This document shows positions 1-12,222 of a DNA stretch of 64,000 bases, in pieces. Made by a program: the position numbers and the translations under genes. The notes under the pieces were generated by a model, which ran no database searches, was not told where the DNA came from, and saw nothing but the letters and a program-made list of their open reading frames with translations. The stretch is from Oenanthe sinensis. Taxonomy: Eukaryota > Streptophyta > Magnoliopsida > Apiales > Apiaceae. Within the stretch, counting starts at the first letter, position 1. Every line of letters begins with the position of its first letter. Location of the stretch: positions 10,693,501-10,757,500 of the forward strand of contig CM053798.1 of the NCBI GenBank assembly GCA_028671895.1, read 5' to 3'.

Positions 1-1474
1 AATTCACTTTTGTTCTCGAACCGTAAATTCACTCTCTTATTACTTATATTATGTTCAAGTGAGGATTTTAGTCATTTTTATTAATAAAAAATTTATTAAT
101 TAAGAAAATTTAATATTCAATTAATTGATATTATATGTGTTTGCATATTTTTGCCTTTGAAATATGTAGTGATGGACATATTAGCTCCAGGGTAATATCG
201 GAAGGAAAATAGCAAAATTGGTTGAAGGGTCCAAGTTGCCATATGTTAAAGGTACAAATATATGATTTTTTTTGTTCAAGAATTTCTGTGTACAAAGTCG
301 AATACTTCAAGGGGAAAATGATAGTAAATAAGACAATTTGGATTTATAAGGTTATAAAAAATGTTCACTTTTGATGTGGTTTCTAGGGATGTAAACGAAA
401 TGAACGGTTCATAAGTTCATTCAGGTTCGAATTTTGATGTAAACTCAAAAAAATTATTAAAATTCTTAAGTCTAGGATTTTCGTTTATAGAGTTCGAAGC
501 TTATCGCTGTTTTGATTGTGTGTTGTCAAAATCAATAGCATTCCGATCCAAAAGGAAAAAGAATTAAAATAACAAAATTAAACTCGTTAATAATTTTTTA
601 AGTCTATTGTTAGTCGATCACAAAATTGTTGTTTTAATTTTCTTAATGGAAGCTAGCTAGAAAATAATTTTCCAAATGCATGTTTTGTATTAGTTTAGTT
701 CAGTTATTCAAATCTACGCAAATTTGAATCAATAGAGAAAGATGACGACAATAGGAAGGCAATCAACATGAGCAAATGAAGTTATGTTGCTAAGACATAC
801 AATTTCCACCTTCGCTTTGCGTGTATCCGCATTAGATGTAGCCATAATATCTGAATAAAATCTCGCAAATGATCTGTAAGAGGCATGTAAATAAGGTAAA
901 GAATCCCCAATTATGCACCTTGGTTTTCCCCGATACAACTCATATGTATGTCTCGCAGATTTTATCAGTAAAATTTATACACATATTTTATTATGTTCAC
1001 GTCAAAGGGCTTTCAGTACTGTTTATGGGTCCTTTTACGTTGTCATTATCCTAATGTGCTATTTCCTCTCCATCAATACGTTACAAAATCTAATTTAGTT
1101 ATAAGATCAATCTTGTTGGGTAAATGGCTTGTCTTTGTGAATAGAAAACATAGGATTTCATTTAGAATATTTTGAGCTGTCTAATATTGTAAAAGTTTGA
1201 TTAGTTTCAGAATAATGGTTGGTGAGGAAAATCAGGATGATGCTTTCATACAGAAATGCTAATTATTTATTTAAGTATAACAGTGGTCGCCTTGCTATGT
1301 GATGTGTTATTACACCTTATAGAATTATAATTTTTTTTTGGGTTGCAAGTTCCAACATGGCTGAAAAATCTTACACGAATCAGATTAGAATAAAATAAAT
1401 GAGGGTTTGAGGCTTCAAAGTTTGGGCCACTTTTGAGCTGGTCCAAATTAGCCCAATATTGTTATGTTTATTTA
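1..1474. other. AT-rich intergenic DNA, no gene seen
   Basis: Only short open frames of 60-70 codons occur on either strand, with no recognisable domain, codon bias or splice structure. No terminal repeats were seen. The right edge at about 1475 is where the relic Copia element R1 stops abruptly in its reverse transcriptase. Confidence 0.6.
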
Positions 1475-2173
1475 TTAAATATATATTGTAAAACATTCGA
1501 TGTATATGTTCAATAAAGCAGAATGCAAAACAGCTTTAACTGATATAATTTCAGACTTGTTGCTACCAGCAACAAGAAGATCACCAACATATGCAACAAT
1601 AGCTATAAAGGAGTCACCAGAAGTTCTAGTGAACAAAGAAGGATCCTGTAAAGATTTGAAAAAACCAAGATTAAGGAGAAATTTACTTAATTCTTTGTTC
1701 CATTCTCTTGAAGCCTGTCTCAGACCATATAACGACCTTCTTAATTTGCACACTAGATTAGGACCTGCTTTGGTATAACTAGGTGGAGGCTGTATAGAGA
1801 TTTCTTCATCTAGATAACCATGCAGAAATGCATTATTAATATCTAACTGCTCTAATTCCCAATTAAAAGCAGCAGCTAAAGCTATCAATGTCCTCACAGT
1901 GGTAAACTTGGCAACCGGACTAAATGTGTACTTATAGTCTTTGCCTTTAATTTGTTTATCACCACTCGCCACTAATCTAGTTTTATATCTCTCTATAGAA
2001 CCATCGGGATTGAATTTAATTTTGTAAACCCATTTACATCCAATGTTATGTTTACCACGTGACAGAGTGGTCAGATCCCATGTATTATTTGATTCAAGAG
2101 CAACTATTTCTTTTTCCATAGCCTGGATCCAACTTGGATCACTTTTAGCTTTAGTATAGTTCAGCCACAACAA
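1475..2173 (-). pseudogene. Copia reverse transcriptase fragment (R1)
   Basis: This is the first half of a Copia RNA-dependent DNA polymerase. Visible landmarks are GCKWVYKIKFNPDGSIERYK (fingers), the QLDINNAFLHG segment with a catalytic Asp, and SLYGLRQASREWN. The second catalytic block reads YVGDLL where active Copia enzymes have YVDD, so one metal-binding Asp is lost. The frame ends in unrelated sequence before RNase H. It overlaps the integrase frame by 23 bases in a different phase, so a frameshift separates the two. Confidence 0.85.
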
Positions 2174-3119
2174 GAACGTTATTTAAACCGTCAAAATAAG
2201 GTCTGTCCATATGAGACAATGTAGGTTCAATATACATATTAAAAGAACAAGATGATGGAGAAGAGGATTGTACATTTGACACAACAAAATCATAGTATTT
2301 TTTAGGAAAATGAGGAACTCTAGTAGTTCTTCTAACATGTATATTAAAATTAGAAGAAGGTGAAGAAGCACCATCAGAGGGAGAAGAAGAGTTATGGGAA
2401 TCAAAAGAATAGTTAGGTGAATAATAGGACTGCGAGATGTGAAAATGGTCAGAAGAATTATTAGAAATTTGGAACATATGAAATGGAGGTATGAATTGAC
2501 TTTGAGCACCCAAACCACAAAAATCAGATGTAGAGTTGACTAGAGGAATATAATCTGATGAAGATAAAGGAGTAGTAACATATGAATTTTTAGACTTGAA
2601 AGGAAACTGATCTTCCTTAAAAATAACATCTCTACTAAGAAAAAATTGATTTGTATCAAGATCAAATAATTTGTATCCCTTTTTAGCATATGGATAACCA
2701 AGTAAAATACATCTCCTTGCTCTAGAAGAAAATTTATCACCAATTTTCACAGCAGCAAAACATAAACAACCAATGCCTCTAAGAGAAGTCAAATCGGGTG
2801 GTTTGTTCATAAGAATTTGATAAGGAATTTTCCATTGAAGGACTGAACTAAGCATAAGATTTATAAGAAAGGTAGCTGTAAGAAGACAATTGCCCCAGAA
2901 TTGTAGAGGTAAACTAGCATGAAATCTAATAGCCCTTGCAGTCTCCAACAAGTGCCTATTTTTCCTCTCAACTCTACCATTTTGTTGAGGAACACCAGGC
3001 ACACTTCTTTGATGAATTATTCCTTTTGAAGCAAATAATTCTGAACAAGAATGTTGCAAAATATCTGTCCCATTATCACTTCTAATAATTTTAACTATTG
3101 CATTAAAATGATTCTGCAC
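2151..3119 (-). pseudogene. Copia integrase core and integrase-RT linker (R1)
   Basis: The frame has the integrase core signature around RSDNGTDI (Asp), then VPQQNGRVERKNRHLLETAR, which carries the catalytic Glu, followed by the family's conserved GCLCFA...RARRCILLGYP...YKLFDLD segment. A Ser/Asn-rich linker leads toward the RT. The N-terminal HHCC zinc-binding part is missing. Between 3120 and 3233 only a degenerate piece resembling the first core strand can be read in another phase. Confidence 0.85.
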
Positions 3120-3233
3120 ATAGTCTAAAAACCATCAATAATAGCTGACACTCTTGAGTCCATGTCAGTCTTGAGTGATCAACTAGTATTGCAAAAAAAT
3201 ACTTAGCTCCTATAATGGTAGAATAAAAATACC

Positions 3234-3662
3234 TTATCTGGCATGAACCACCACAATATAATTATTAATTATCAAACAAGAAGAAAAGGAATGAAATACA
3301 TTATCAACTGATGTATGAAAGATGTAGAGTCCTTGAAGCCTTTTTCCAATAGCATGAACCTTATTAGTGGTAATGTCCTGAAAAATACAAGAATCTTGTT
3401 TAAAACTTGCAACAAGATTATTTTGATCAAGTAATTTTCCAACAGATAGAATATTTTGTTTAAATTCAGGCACACATAAAACATTTTGCAATGTGATATT
3501 GGGAGTTAAAGGAATAGTAACAACTTGATGAACAATTTTAATTGTGCCATCAGGTAGAATAATTTTAATTGGTACTTGTAACATGTGAGTTTTAACAAAG
3601 AGTTTATGATTAAATGCCATATGGTCACTTGCTCTGGTGTCCACTATCCAAGATGTTAACAT
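3234..3662 (-). pseudogene. Copia aspartic protease and pre-integrase segment (R1)
   Basis: Retropepsin-like region. The active-site triad appears as DTRASDHM where Copia proteases normally have D-T/S-G-A-S/T, so the Gly is Arg and activity is doubtful. It continues into NVLCVPEFKQNILSVGKLLD and GLYIFH, typical of the protease C-terminus and the GAG-pre-integrase region. The frame is open upstream for about 15 more codons into the gag tail. Confidence 0.8.
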
Positions 3663-3800
3663 ATGTGAATGTATAAGATCATCGTTTGTATTAGAAGCAT
3701 AAAGTTGACATTTGCATAATGTTGTTCAGCATCCGTAGCATTGTTATCAACCTTGTTCTGCATCATTTTTAGCACCTCACTATACACTACTGAAACCATC

Positions 3801-3920
3801 TCATTGTCCATTGAATAACATGGTGCCTAATTGTTGTCTCAGATTATCACCACATGAAAGGAAATATGGATCTCTAAAGTTAATTGCATTGTTTTGTTGG
3901 TTTTGAGAATTTTCAGAAAA
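3801..3920 (-). pseudogene. Copia gag N-terminal fragment (R1)
   Basis: On the minus strand a short frame reads NAINFRDPYFLSCGDN and ends LFNGQ-stop, matching the start of the Copia gag domain (usually D/N-P-Y-F-L-x-x-S-D-N...LNG.NY). The sequence then jumps directly to what looks like the gag C-terminal tail before the protease. An internal deletion therefore removed most of gag, including the zinc knuckle. Confidence 0.6.
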
Positions 3921-3998
3921 CTTTATGTCAAATATATGGAGATATTATCAAAAAAGTAGGAAAAGAAAGATTTTAGATTGAAATATTAGCAACCTAAA

Positions 3999-4010
3999 GC
4001 TCTGATAACA
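3999..4010 (-). other. Primer-binding site of R1
   Basis: On the minus strand the bases TGTTATCAGAGC follow directly after a ...TTCA LTR end. Copia elements usually have TGGTATCAGAGC, complementary to initiator methionine tRNA, so this copy differs by one base. Confidence 0.7.
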
Positions 4011-4173
4011 TGAAGAAATGATGCAATCGACATAGATAAATAGAAAGAAACTCAAGAAACTTGATCATCTTAGGCTAATTTACAGCTCATCCCCTCAATC
4101 ATGATTTACACTACCGTGATTCCTTATTTACTAATAATACAAATAGAAAATCAATTAAATACAAATATTTCCA
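4011..4173 (-). repeat. Remnant of the R1 5' LTR
   Basis: Sequence next to the primer-binding site. The inner edge is clear (it begins TG on the plus strand). The outer edge is a guess at a CA near 4173, since no second LTR remains for comparison. Confidence 0.45.
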
Positions 4174-4254
4174 TAGACAAAGGTATTGGAAATCATATTT
4201 ATTTTAGATTTATTTATATTTATACAATTATATGTAAATATTTTATATGTTCAA

Positions 4255-4469
4255 TTCATTCTTAAATATCTCATTTATATGGCTGAAATGCGTTATTACT
4301 AGATTATTGGTACAAAAAGTTGAAATAATAATAAATAATAAGCTATGATATAAGAACCAGACTTTAATTTGATATAAGAATCAAACTTATTTATTAAGTA
4401 TTATTTTTTTGTATCAATAATTTATTAATAACACATTTTAGCCATTTAAATAAGAAATTTAGAATGAAC
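4255..4469. mobile_element. Foldback MITE with arms of about 85 bp
   Basis: The left arm (from TTCATTCTTAAATA) and the right arm (ending TTTAGAATGAAC) are imperfect reverse complements over about 85 bases. They include the shared block ATGGCTGAAATG / CATTTTAGCCAT. The centre is short and AT-rich, and there is no coding capacity. No clear target-site duplication was found, so the superfamily is open. Confidence 0.55.
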
Positions 4470-5189
4470 TAAAAACAAAATCTTAAAAATATCAATACCG
4501 AAATAACTGTTTAAATATTAAATACTCATATTAACTCTCCAAAATATGAACTTAACATTAAAATTTGATTAAAATTTGTTTGAGGGGTGCAAAGTGAGAT
4601 GATTTTAAAAGTTCTGGGATGCAAAGTGTTGATTTGAAAAATGTGAAACCCAAAATGCAATTCTTCAAAATCAAAGGGTTACAAAGTGTAAATTAGTCTA
4701 TAAAATTATATCAATGACTTGAAAAATAAATTAAAATGTTAACTAAATTAATATTTAAAATTATTTAAAATTCATAATTCAAGAGTACATTAAATGAGAC
4801 ATGTGCATTCCATTACTCAACCAAACATATTTTTGTAATTAGAAATGATACCAAAATAACTGATTCTGATTTGAATCTCATACCAATCTCTAAATTAAAC
4901 GATCCTTATTTGCACAAACAACAAGTTAAAGTCAAAATTATACCTTTTTCTTACTGAATAAATTACTATCACATTGATTTGTGATATATACAACATCGAT
5001 CTTACCATATGTCAAAGCCAAAAGACCATGTGATGAGTTAACTTTGGGGGTGCTCGCACGGTGGTTCCATTATATAAGTGCTTACAATGAATTTTTTCTT
5101 CATTATATTAAGTACAAATGTACACATGAAATCATACTTTTCTACATGATTATCTTTTGTTATAGTCAAAATCTGTCTCCCATAAATTA
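4470..5189. other. AT-rich intergenic DNA
   Basis: Nothing recognisable was seen. The open frame of about 70 codons near 4981-5190 has no domain and is not supported as a gene. Confidence 0.5.
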
Positions 5190-6170
5190 AGGAGTTTCTC
5201 ACTCTCAACCGCTTCTCACCCTTGAAGAGTCTTACCTAATTAGATGGGCCCAGACTCGTAAAGACATCTAGCCCAAAAGAAAGACCGGCAGCCTAGGCCC
5301 ATGCACGAAGAGCCTCGCCTAGATGAAGAGTCTCGCTCAATCAACAAGGTTTGGCCCATGAAAATAATTAAATATTGATGAAGAAAATAGGTGACCTAAT
5401 CCCACGTTTAAAGTATCTCACCCACTTTAGAGTTACACAAGGAAACTATTCAGAAGACCCGAATATTGTTCAGCTCAGGTCCATCAGCCTCGTCTACTTG
5501 CCATTAGCCTCACCTACTTGAGGTCCAGGCCATTACACAAAGCCAGAATCATTATTTGAAACTTGTTTGAAGATATAAGCTCAATCCATATTACTTGAAG
5601 ATGTCCAAGACCCATTATTGCTGAAGGCTAGGCTCCACCCAGGCTAATTGGGTTCTCACCCCGTTAGGGGGTCTAGTAATATCGCCTCTTAGTGACACTT
5701 CCAGGAGGCAAGCCCATTAAAGCTCGTTATGGTCAACGATGAGATAGGACTAGGCTGACACTAACACACTCGGGTCACTGACTTAGCCGCCACGTTCCAT
5801 GAAAGAAGTTGGGCCTCAACGGCCTATACTTGGGAGCACTTAAGGTGGTGTCTCAATTGCTCTAGGAGGGGTAATTACCTCATCTTAATAGGTTCATTAC
5901 TTTCCAAGAACTATGTTTGGCTTCATCCCTATAAATAGGGTATGTAAGCATAATGTTTGGTTGAAATTTGGGAACAAAGAAAAAGATGGTCTAACATTGG
6001 TTCACAAGAACCCTAACACTTGTGTGCTAAACTCTTCGATCAAACAATCTCAGCCCCCCTAAAACACCGCATCTCTACCCACATAGGCTGTTGAACATCA
6101 TCAACCACCACCAAAATTCCAGCAACACTCCCAAAAATTCCTCCATTAACACCTTTATCACTCTATAAAT
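5190..6170 (+). repeat. LTR-like block, possibly a solo LTR of another retroelement
   Basis: The block is distinctly richer in GC than its surroundings and non-coding on both strands. It has a strong TATA context (CCTATAAATAGGG) in its last quarter, followed by CCCTAACACTTG and a C-rich tail, the layout of a plant LTR with U3 then R/U5. No matching second copy, primer-binding site or duplication was found in the window, and the boundaries are approximate. Confidence 0.35.
5930..5938 (+). promoter_or_regulatory. TATA box of the LTR-like block
   Basis: TATAAATAG in an otherwise GC-richer stretch. If this is an LTR, transcription would start about 30 bases downstream, near 5965. Confidence 0.4.
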
Positions 6171-6440
6171 TAGATTACTTAGAAGAAAACTTACAAATCC
6201 TTGTATCTTCTCTTTCCACATATGAGTTGTTAATCAAAATATTTTGAGCATGTTTCTTGTTTTGTCCTCCTCCTATATGTATTGGAAATAATCTTTAAAT
6301 GACAAGAACTTCAGAATTTTGAAAACCTATGTAGTCTTCCTAAATGTGTATGAGGAAAAGAAAGCATTACTAAAGGAAATCTAAATTTATTTGTACATTC
6401 TTCGGGAGCTCTAAATATATACTGTTATTTCCCAGAACAA

Positions 6441-7562
6441 TGTTAATATTTGTAGAGGGGGGGGGGTTGAATATAAATATTCAAAACTTTTATTGTTTTA
6501 ATATTTGTTCTTGATGTTTAAGTATTTTAGAAAATATGTATAAACAAAAATGAAACTAAAAATATAATGAATAAATGTATTTAAAATTACTGATGGATTG
6601 GATTTTCCATCAGTGTATATTTTTGCTCAATGTTTCTAGGTTAATAAAACCTAGCTTTATTTTTACATGATTAGAAAATAAACCAATTATTCTTACAAAG
6701 TACTCTAAGGATGAACAGTTGATTCAAGAAATATTGTCTAACTTGTATATTTTTCTAACAATGCTACCACATTTGTTTATATACCACAAGTGTGTTTACA
6801 ATACCTAGAAAGAGTATAAAATAATTAATCTAAACTAGGATTGTTTCTAATCTATCCATCCTCTTGCCTTTTTCCATTTTGGGAAAAGTCTTCAGACTTG
6901 GAAAGACAACTTCAACTTGAGTCTTCACAGTCATCATAGACTATCTTCTATATGTGTGCTTTTGTCTGTCAACTTGTCCACTTGTGTTATCTCACTCAAT
7001 TGATACTTTGATGTCAAACATATCAATTGATCATTCCTTTTATCCATCAACTGATATTCTTCTTCGATTGATCTTTGTATCCATCGATTGATAAAAGATG
7101 ACTTATCGATTGATAGATGTTATCAATCGATATATATCAATCGATGGGTCTTCACATCAGTTAATGGTCTTCAATGCTTGACTTGGTTTCTTCAATTGAT
7201 CTTCTATCCATTGATGCTTCAATATCAACTAATCATCCTTCACTTGTATAATTACCTGTCTTCAAATAATTACAATTTGACAGTCTAAGTTATACATCAG
7301 TTGATGACCTATATCAATTGACTCTAACATCAATTGACGAGAATAATATCAATTGACTTACACCTTATCGATTGAAATAGACTAAGTACACCTATGCTAC
7401 AATCTAAATTATCAGTTAATTCACATAAACATTTCAATTGATAACTAGTTTCCTGATCAATTGATATTTATAATTTTCATATCAATTGAACAGTTACATC
7501 AATTAAAATTTCTATGATTCTAAGTTTAAAGTTATCATCAAATTACATGTAGATTCCTAACA
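6441..7562 (-). repeat. 3' LTR of element A
   Basis: On the minus strand it starts TGTTAGGAATC right after the polypurine tract and ends in a C-run followed by ...ATTAACA. The same start, C-rich tail and CA end are seen in the complete element B, which supports both edges. It is 1,122 bp. More than a dozen ATCAATTGAT-type motifs lie between about 6990 and 7510. Confidence 0.7.
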
Positions 7563-7575
7563 ATCTCCCCCTATT
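7563..7575 (-). other. Polypurine tract of element A
   Basis: The minus strand reads AATAGGGGGAGAT immediately before the TGTTAGG LTR start. This is the second-strand primer position, and it is nearly the same as in element B. Confidence 0.8.
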
Positions 7576-7737
7576 TGTGTCTGTGACATGAACAGACATA
7601 AATCTACTTAATGATAACAAAACCCTTAATCATTTTCATTCAGACAAAATCAAAAAATTTAAATAGCACTTTGAATTTTGGAAGTATCAGTTTGATGAAT
7701 AACTTCTGCAAGCAGCTCTAATGTCTTCATAATCCAA

Positions 7738-10700
7738 TTACTTCTTCTTCTTTCTCTTCTCAGCATTTTCCTTTAGTTGTCTCATGAATGAACTCCTCAA
7801 AATTGCTTCATCTCCGTTAGTCTTTCTATGTTGCCTCATTAAGTAGTGAATTTCTTCATCTGTGATTTTGTCCAGATATTTACAGATATCAAAGAACTTT
7901 GTGTTGCCTTCTACATCTGTAAAAATTATGGCATATTTTGGCTCCAACACCACCTTTTTGACTGGAAACTCTCATAACTTAAGGGGTAAATCAGGTTCAG
8001 CTTCTTCCTTTGATCTCCTTAGCTTTGAGATTTGGTGTTGAATTTCATGAACAATTGTTGTATTGAGTTTGTACTTTTTGTTGAATAGAGGTAGAATGGT
8101 CTTCAGGACACTGTAGCTTTGCTTCATTATCACCTTCATTGAGTAAGTGATATTTGCTCCATTTTCATATTCCAACCTCATTGATTCTTCTTGATTAGAG
8201 GTTGTAGGGTAAGTTCTTACTCCTATTAACCCTTTTTCACTTACCACTGGTATCCCTTTCATATCATATCCTTCAATAATTATTTCTTTTCCCTTTTTCT
8301 TCTCTTCAAGGGCTTCAAGATCAATTAGAAAGGATTCTGCATTTATATTGCTTTCTTTCGCAGCCTTCTTTGCATTTTAATTTACCACTCTTGTCTGAGA
8401 AATGAACTCATCCAAGTTTCCTGATTCTGTTTCCTTTGTTACCAATTCAGTGCTCTTCTTTAGATCTTCAATTCTTTTCATTTCCCTCTCAATCATCAAT
8501 TGAGTTTCTCTTTCCCTAGAAATTCTTCTAGCTTCTAGTTCATCTTCAACCTTCTTCAATTCTTTCTTTTTCTGTTCTAAGTCATCTGAAGGTGACTTAG
8601 ATGACTTTGAAGATTTTCTATCTCTGTTACTCCCATTTTTGGTAACCCTCTTTGTTACATTACCACCAATACCACTTAATTTACCAACATCATAACCACC
8701 AACACCACCACTGCCTTTGCCATCACTATCACCATCCTTATTAGCATACTCCCCCTTTTTGTTATCATCAATTTGAGGAGGTGGTGACATTCTGTCAAGA
8801 AATTTTTGAAGAATGGAAGCATGTAGACACTGGCCTTTAATGATGTCATCCATCTTCTTTTCTAGAGACTCCACTCTTTTTTCCAAGGCTGCAAAGTTCT
8901 TAGATTCTTTGAGCAAATTGTCCTTGATTTGACCCATAGTATTCATAGAAAGCTTCGTATCCAACCTTCTTTCCAGTATATCCTTGTTAGAAGTGATAGA
9001 TCCCTTGATAATCTCCAATTCTCTCCTCACTCCTGTCACTATGATCTTTTAAATTTTTAATTACTCCTTCATACAGTTGGAAATCCTCCTTTGAATGGGA
9101 TCTTCAATTTCTACTTCCACCATTGCCATCATATATTGAGAAAGAATCTCAGTTTCAGCAGCTTCTAAGGAACCATCAATGGTACTCATCCATGGCTCTT
9201 CATCATAATCATCTTCTAACTCTTCAGGTGTCATATAACATGTATATGTTGTATTGGCAATGCTTTTCTTTATATTCCTGGTCCTTTGTTCTGTATGCGC
9301 AATTCCCAACAATTGCTCTGCATTCCTGTTACTTGAAGCAGCCAACCCTTGATATTATGGACCAGGGTGAATAAAATTATGTGGATCCAATTCACCAGCA
9401 TCAACTTCTTCATCTTCAATTTCCTTGTTAATTCCACTCCCACTTGTTTCTTCATTTGAAACCCCCCTTATCTCATTTACTCCTTCTTCTTCTGACATCA
9501 ATTCATTCTCCAACTCCTGTGCATATAAAAGGATTATTTTATCTCTCTCACTCATTCCTCTATTTTACATCAGGATCTCATCCTAGAATCTCACATCTCC
9601 CTTACTCATACCGTGTGCACCTTCTAAGGTGGAGACCTCATGTGTTTTACTTACATTCCTAGAAGAAATAGGAATGACCTCACTCACTCTCTCTCCTTTT
9701 GCCAGGTTGCAATCATGCCTCTCACTCAACTCACTCAATCCTAAGAGTGTTTGTACAACATCAATTGATTGATCATCAAATGATTTATTAAAAATATCAA
9801 TTGAAGTATTTGGGATATCTATTGATTGATGCATACCAATCGATTGATCTTGAGTGTCAATCGATGGCTTATCGGTCGATGGCTGAATATCAATTGATAA
9901 GGAAACATCAATTGATGGAGTAGAAACATTTGAGGTTATTATTTGAGAAGTGATATTTGAGATAACATGTGAGATGGAATCCTGAATTGTCTGAGAGTGT
10001 TGGCTTCTCCTTGAATATCAAAGAAGGAGAATTTGAAAATGCCTGATTATCTATCAGAACATTTTCTGAAGAAATTTGATGGAGTGGAGAAAGAAGAATA
10101 GAAGGGATTGAAATTGAGAAGAATAGAAGGCAAATGGGAAAAAAGTGAATAGGGATGCATTTCATCATTTATATGAGATGCATCAAACTGACTTTGAGAA
10201 GGCTCCATCACAGTTTCCTGTGATTTTGCAGTGTGTGTTTCCCCATGTGTAAATGTGACTCTTTTCTTCCTCCTTTCACATGATTTTGGTGTTTTGTCTT
10301 GTGTGTCCCCAACTTGGTTTTGTGCCCCTGATTGTGGGCTCTTTTCAATATTGTCATCCTTTTGAGAGGATGCCAATATGGATGTGGTAATTTCCTTATT
10401 AATATCTACAGTCTTTTGGTAGATTATGGAGTGGCTTGGTTTGGGTTGCACACCATCACTCTCCTTATTTTTCTGGGTTCTTTGATGTTCCCCAGTTCCC
10501 TCACCACCTACATCCTCCTCTAATCTATCTACCAAGACAAGTGTTTTTCTTTTCTTTATTTTTACAACAACGGGTTTTTGGGAACCTGTTGAGGTTGGCT
10601 TCTTAGATTTGGATTTTGAAATGGGTTATGTGGCTTGGGTAGGAGGGTTGAGGTCATTGCTACCATCCTCCATAGCCACAGAAGGCAAAGAAGATTGATG

Positions 10701-11504
10701 TTGGGAAGAGTTTAATGTAGAGATAAATACCTGAACAAAAGGGGAATAGATCAATTCCACATTATTGTGAAGATTAATCCTTACCAAGTTTTTGAAGACC
10801 CTTTTGTTTTGGACCCAACAATCCAGGGCTTCTATGCTCCTGTCAATCTCAATATCCTTGACAAAATGGTTAATAATAATCATGATAAATCTATCATAGT
10901 AAATGTGATTAGACCTATTAATCTTATTTCCCAATTTGACAGATATTTCATTGAGTAATAGGCTTCCTAAGTTGTGATATCTATCATACAAAATGTTATA
11001 ACCTACTTGTTTCATACTAGTAGTTATTGCATCAAAATTACTAACTTTACCCGATAAATATTTTATTATGGCATCAAAGAAGTATGACCATTCTTTTCTT
11101 AGATTCTTCCTAACTATACCACCTAAACTAGCATCAGGAACAGTGTAATTGATTTCCCTAAGCATGGTTCTAATGTTTGTGTCAGTGGGTGCATTTTCAG
11201 TATTATTTGCAGGAATATTTAAACACTCACCCGAGACCACAGTGGTTAGAATATACCTTTGTCCTTTGTAATGAAAGGAAATGGAAGAAAAATCATCTGC
11301 TACCTCTGTAGTTGTCCAGAATTCTTCAACTAAGTTGCATATTATTTTTGGTGCTTTTGAGAGGGCCTTTGAGACTTTTGAACTATTGAGAAATTTCATT
11401 AGTGGATGAAATTCTGTTGGGTCTTCCTCCACTATAGTGCAAGCGACAAAGTTGTTGAGTTCATAGTAGAATCCTGATTGCGAGACTTTCTTTGATGATG
11501 CCAT
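7738..11504 (-). pseudogene. Long third (env-like) ORF of element A, broken
   Basis: Starts MASSKKVSQSGF at 11504 and runs as open segments (10626-11504, 10047-10535, 9583-9834, 9355-9555, 9061-9345, 8377-9039, 7972-8262, 7738-7953) separated by stops and frameshifts. The N-terminal 250 residues are folded-looking, with RKEWSYFFDAI and VSNFDAI. They match in position the N-terminus of element B's third ORF (RREWSFFFDCI, CTNFDAI). The middle is low-complexity with S-I-D repeats. The C-terminal third has charged coiled-coil stretches (KKKELKKVEDELEARRISRE). No signal peptide or membrane segment is obvious, so 'env-like' refers to position only. Confidence 0.7.
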
Positions 11505-12222
11505 GATCGTGTTTTTGATATAGAGAAAAACTAACTGGCAAACTTGTTAGTATTGAAACAAGAATAATAATAAACAATAAGTGAATTAGGGTTCTTAGCA
11601 AGAGAGGTTTAAAGATTGAGTTCGTATATTGAGAGAGATAGAGAAATCGTTAGTAAATTTGCAAGTAAGAATTAAAAGATGTTTTAATCTCACTATTTAT
11701 ATTTACTGAGTTCCTAATCAATTTCTTACTCAAAATAGAACTTAATCGACCATTGGAGGAAAAATGAAAAGTAGAAATTACTAATTTTGGCAATCGACTG
11801 TTATTAATTAATTAATTAATTGATAAAATAAGTAATGAACGACTAGTATTTGTACAAATCGATTGATGACATGGACCCCTTAAATTCCAGGTCATCGATT
11901 GATATCTAACTTATCCATCAATAGGTACGACTATTCATCGATAAATATATCATCAATTGATATATTTATCTGTTGACAGCTGCAAACATCCATCGGTAAA
12001 TAAATATATCATCAATTGATATATTTATCTATCGATAGCTACAACTATCCATTGATAAACAAATGTATCATCAATTGATATGTTTATCTGTCGACAACTT
12101 TAGATATCCATTGATATGTAAAATATTTATTAATTGATTATGGAAAAATCAACAGATTAACATAGTCAATGGCTATAAAAAAATAATAATATAGATCATA
12201 ACTTGTAAGACATTTTAATAGA
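11505..12222 (-). repeat. Non-coding spacer of element A with clustered ATCAATTGAT motifs
   Basis: Lies between the RNase H end and the third ORF. Between about 11858 and 12140 the motifs ATCAATTGAT, ATCGATTGAT and near variants recur every 20-40 bases, as part of longer degenerate repeats such as ATATTTATC....ATCGATA. The equivalent spacer in element B carries B's own motif. Confidence 0.65.

Larger units (their letters stand above)
1475..4173 (-). mobile_element. Truncated Ty1/Copia retrotransposon relic (R1)
   Basis: Read on the minus strand, the order is LTR remnant (from about 4173 to 4011), primer-binding site, start of gag, protease, integrase, reverse transcriptase, which is the Copia order. 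The element is cut off inside the reverse transcriptase near 1475, so RNase H and the 3' LTR are missing. Most of gag and the N-terminal part of integrase are also missing. The gag start (DPYFLSCGDN-like) and the style of the RT suggest the Ale/Retrofit branch, but that is inferred from memory of the lineages. Stops and a frameshift make it non-autonomous. Confidence 0.85.

Noticed and set aside
7738..11504. A cluster of small host genes on the minus strand
   Set aside because: All segments line up in order as pieces of one long third ORF between the element A RNase H and its polypurine tract.
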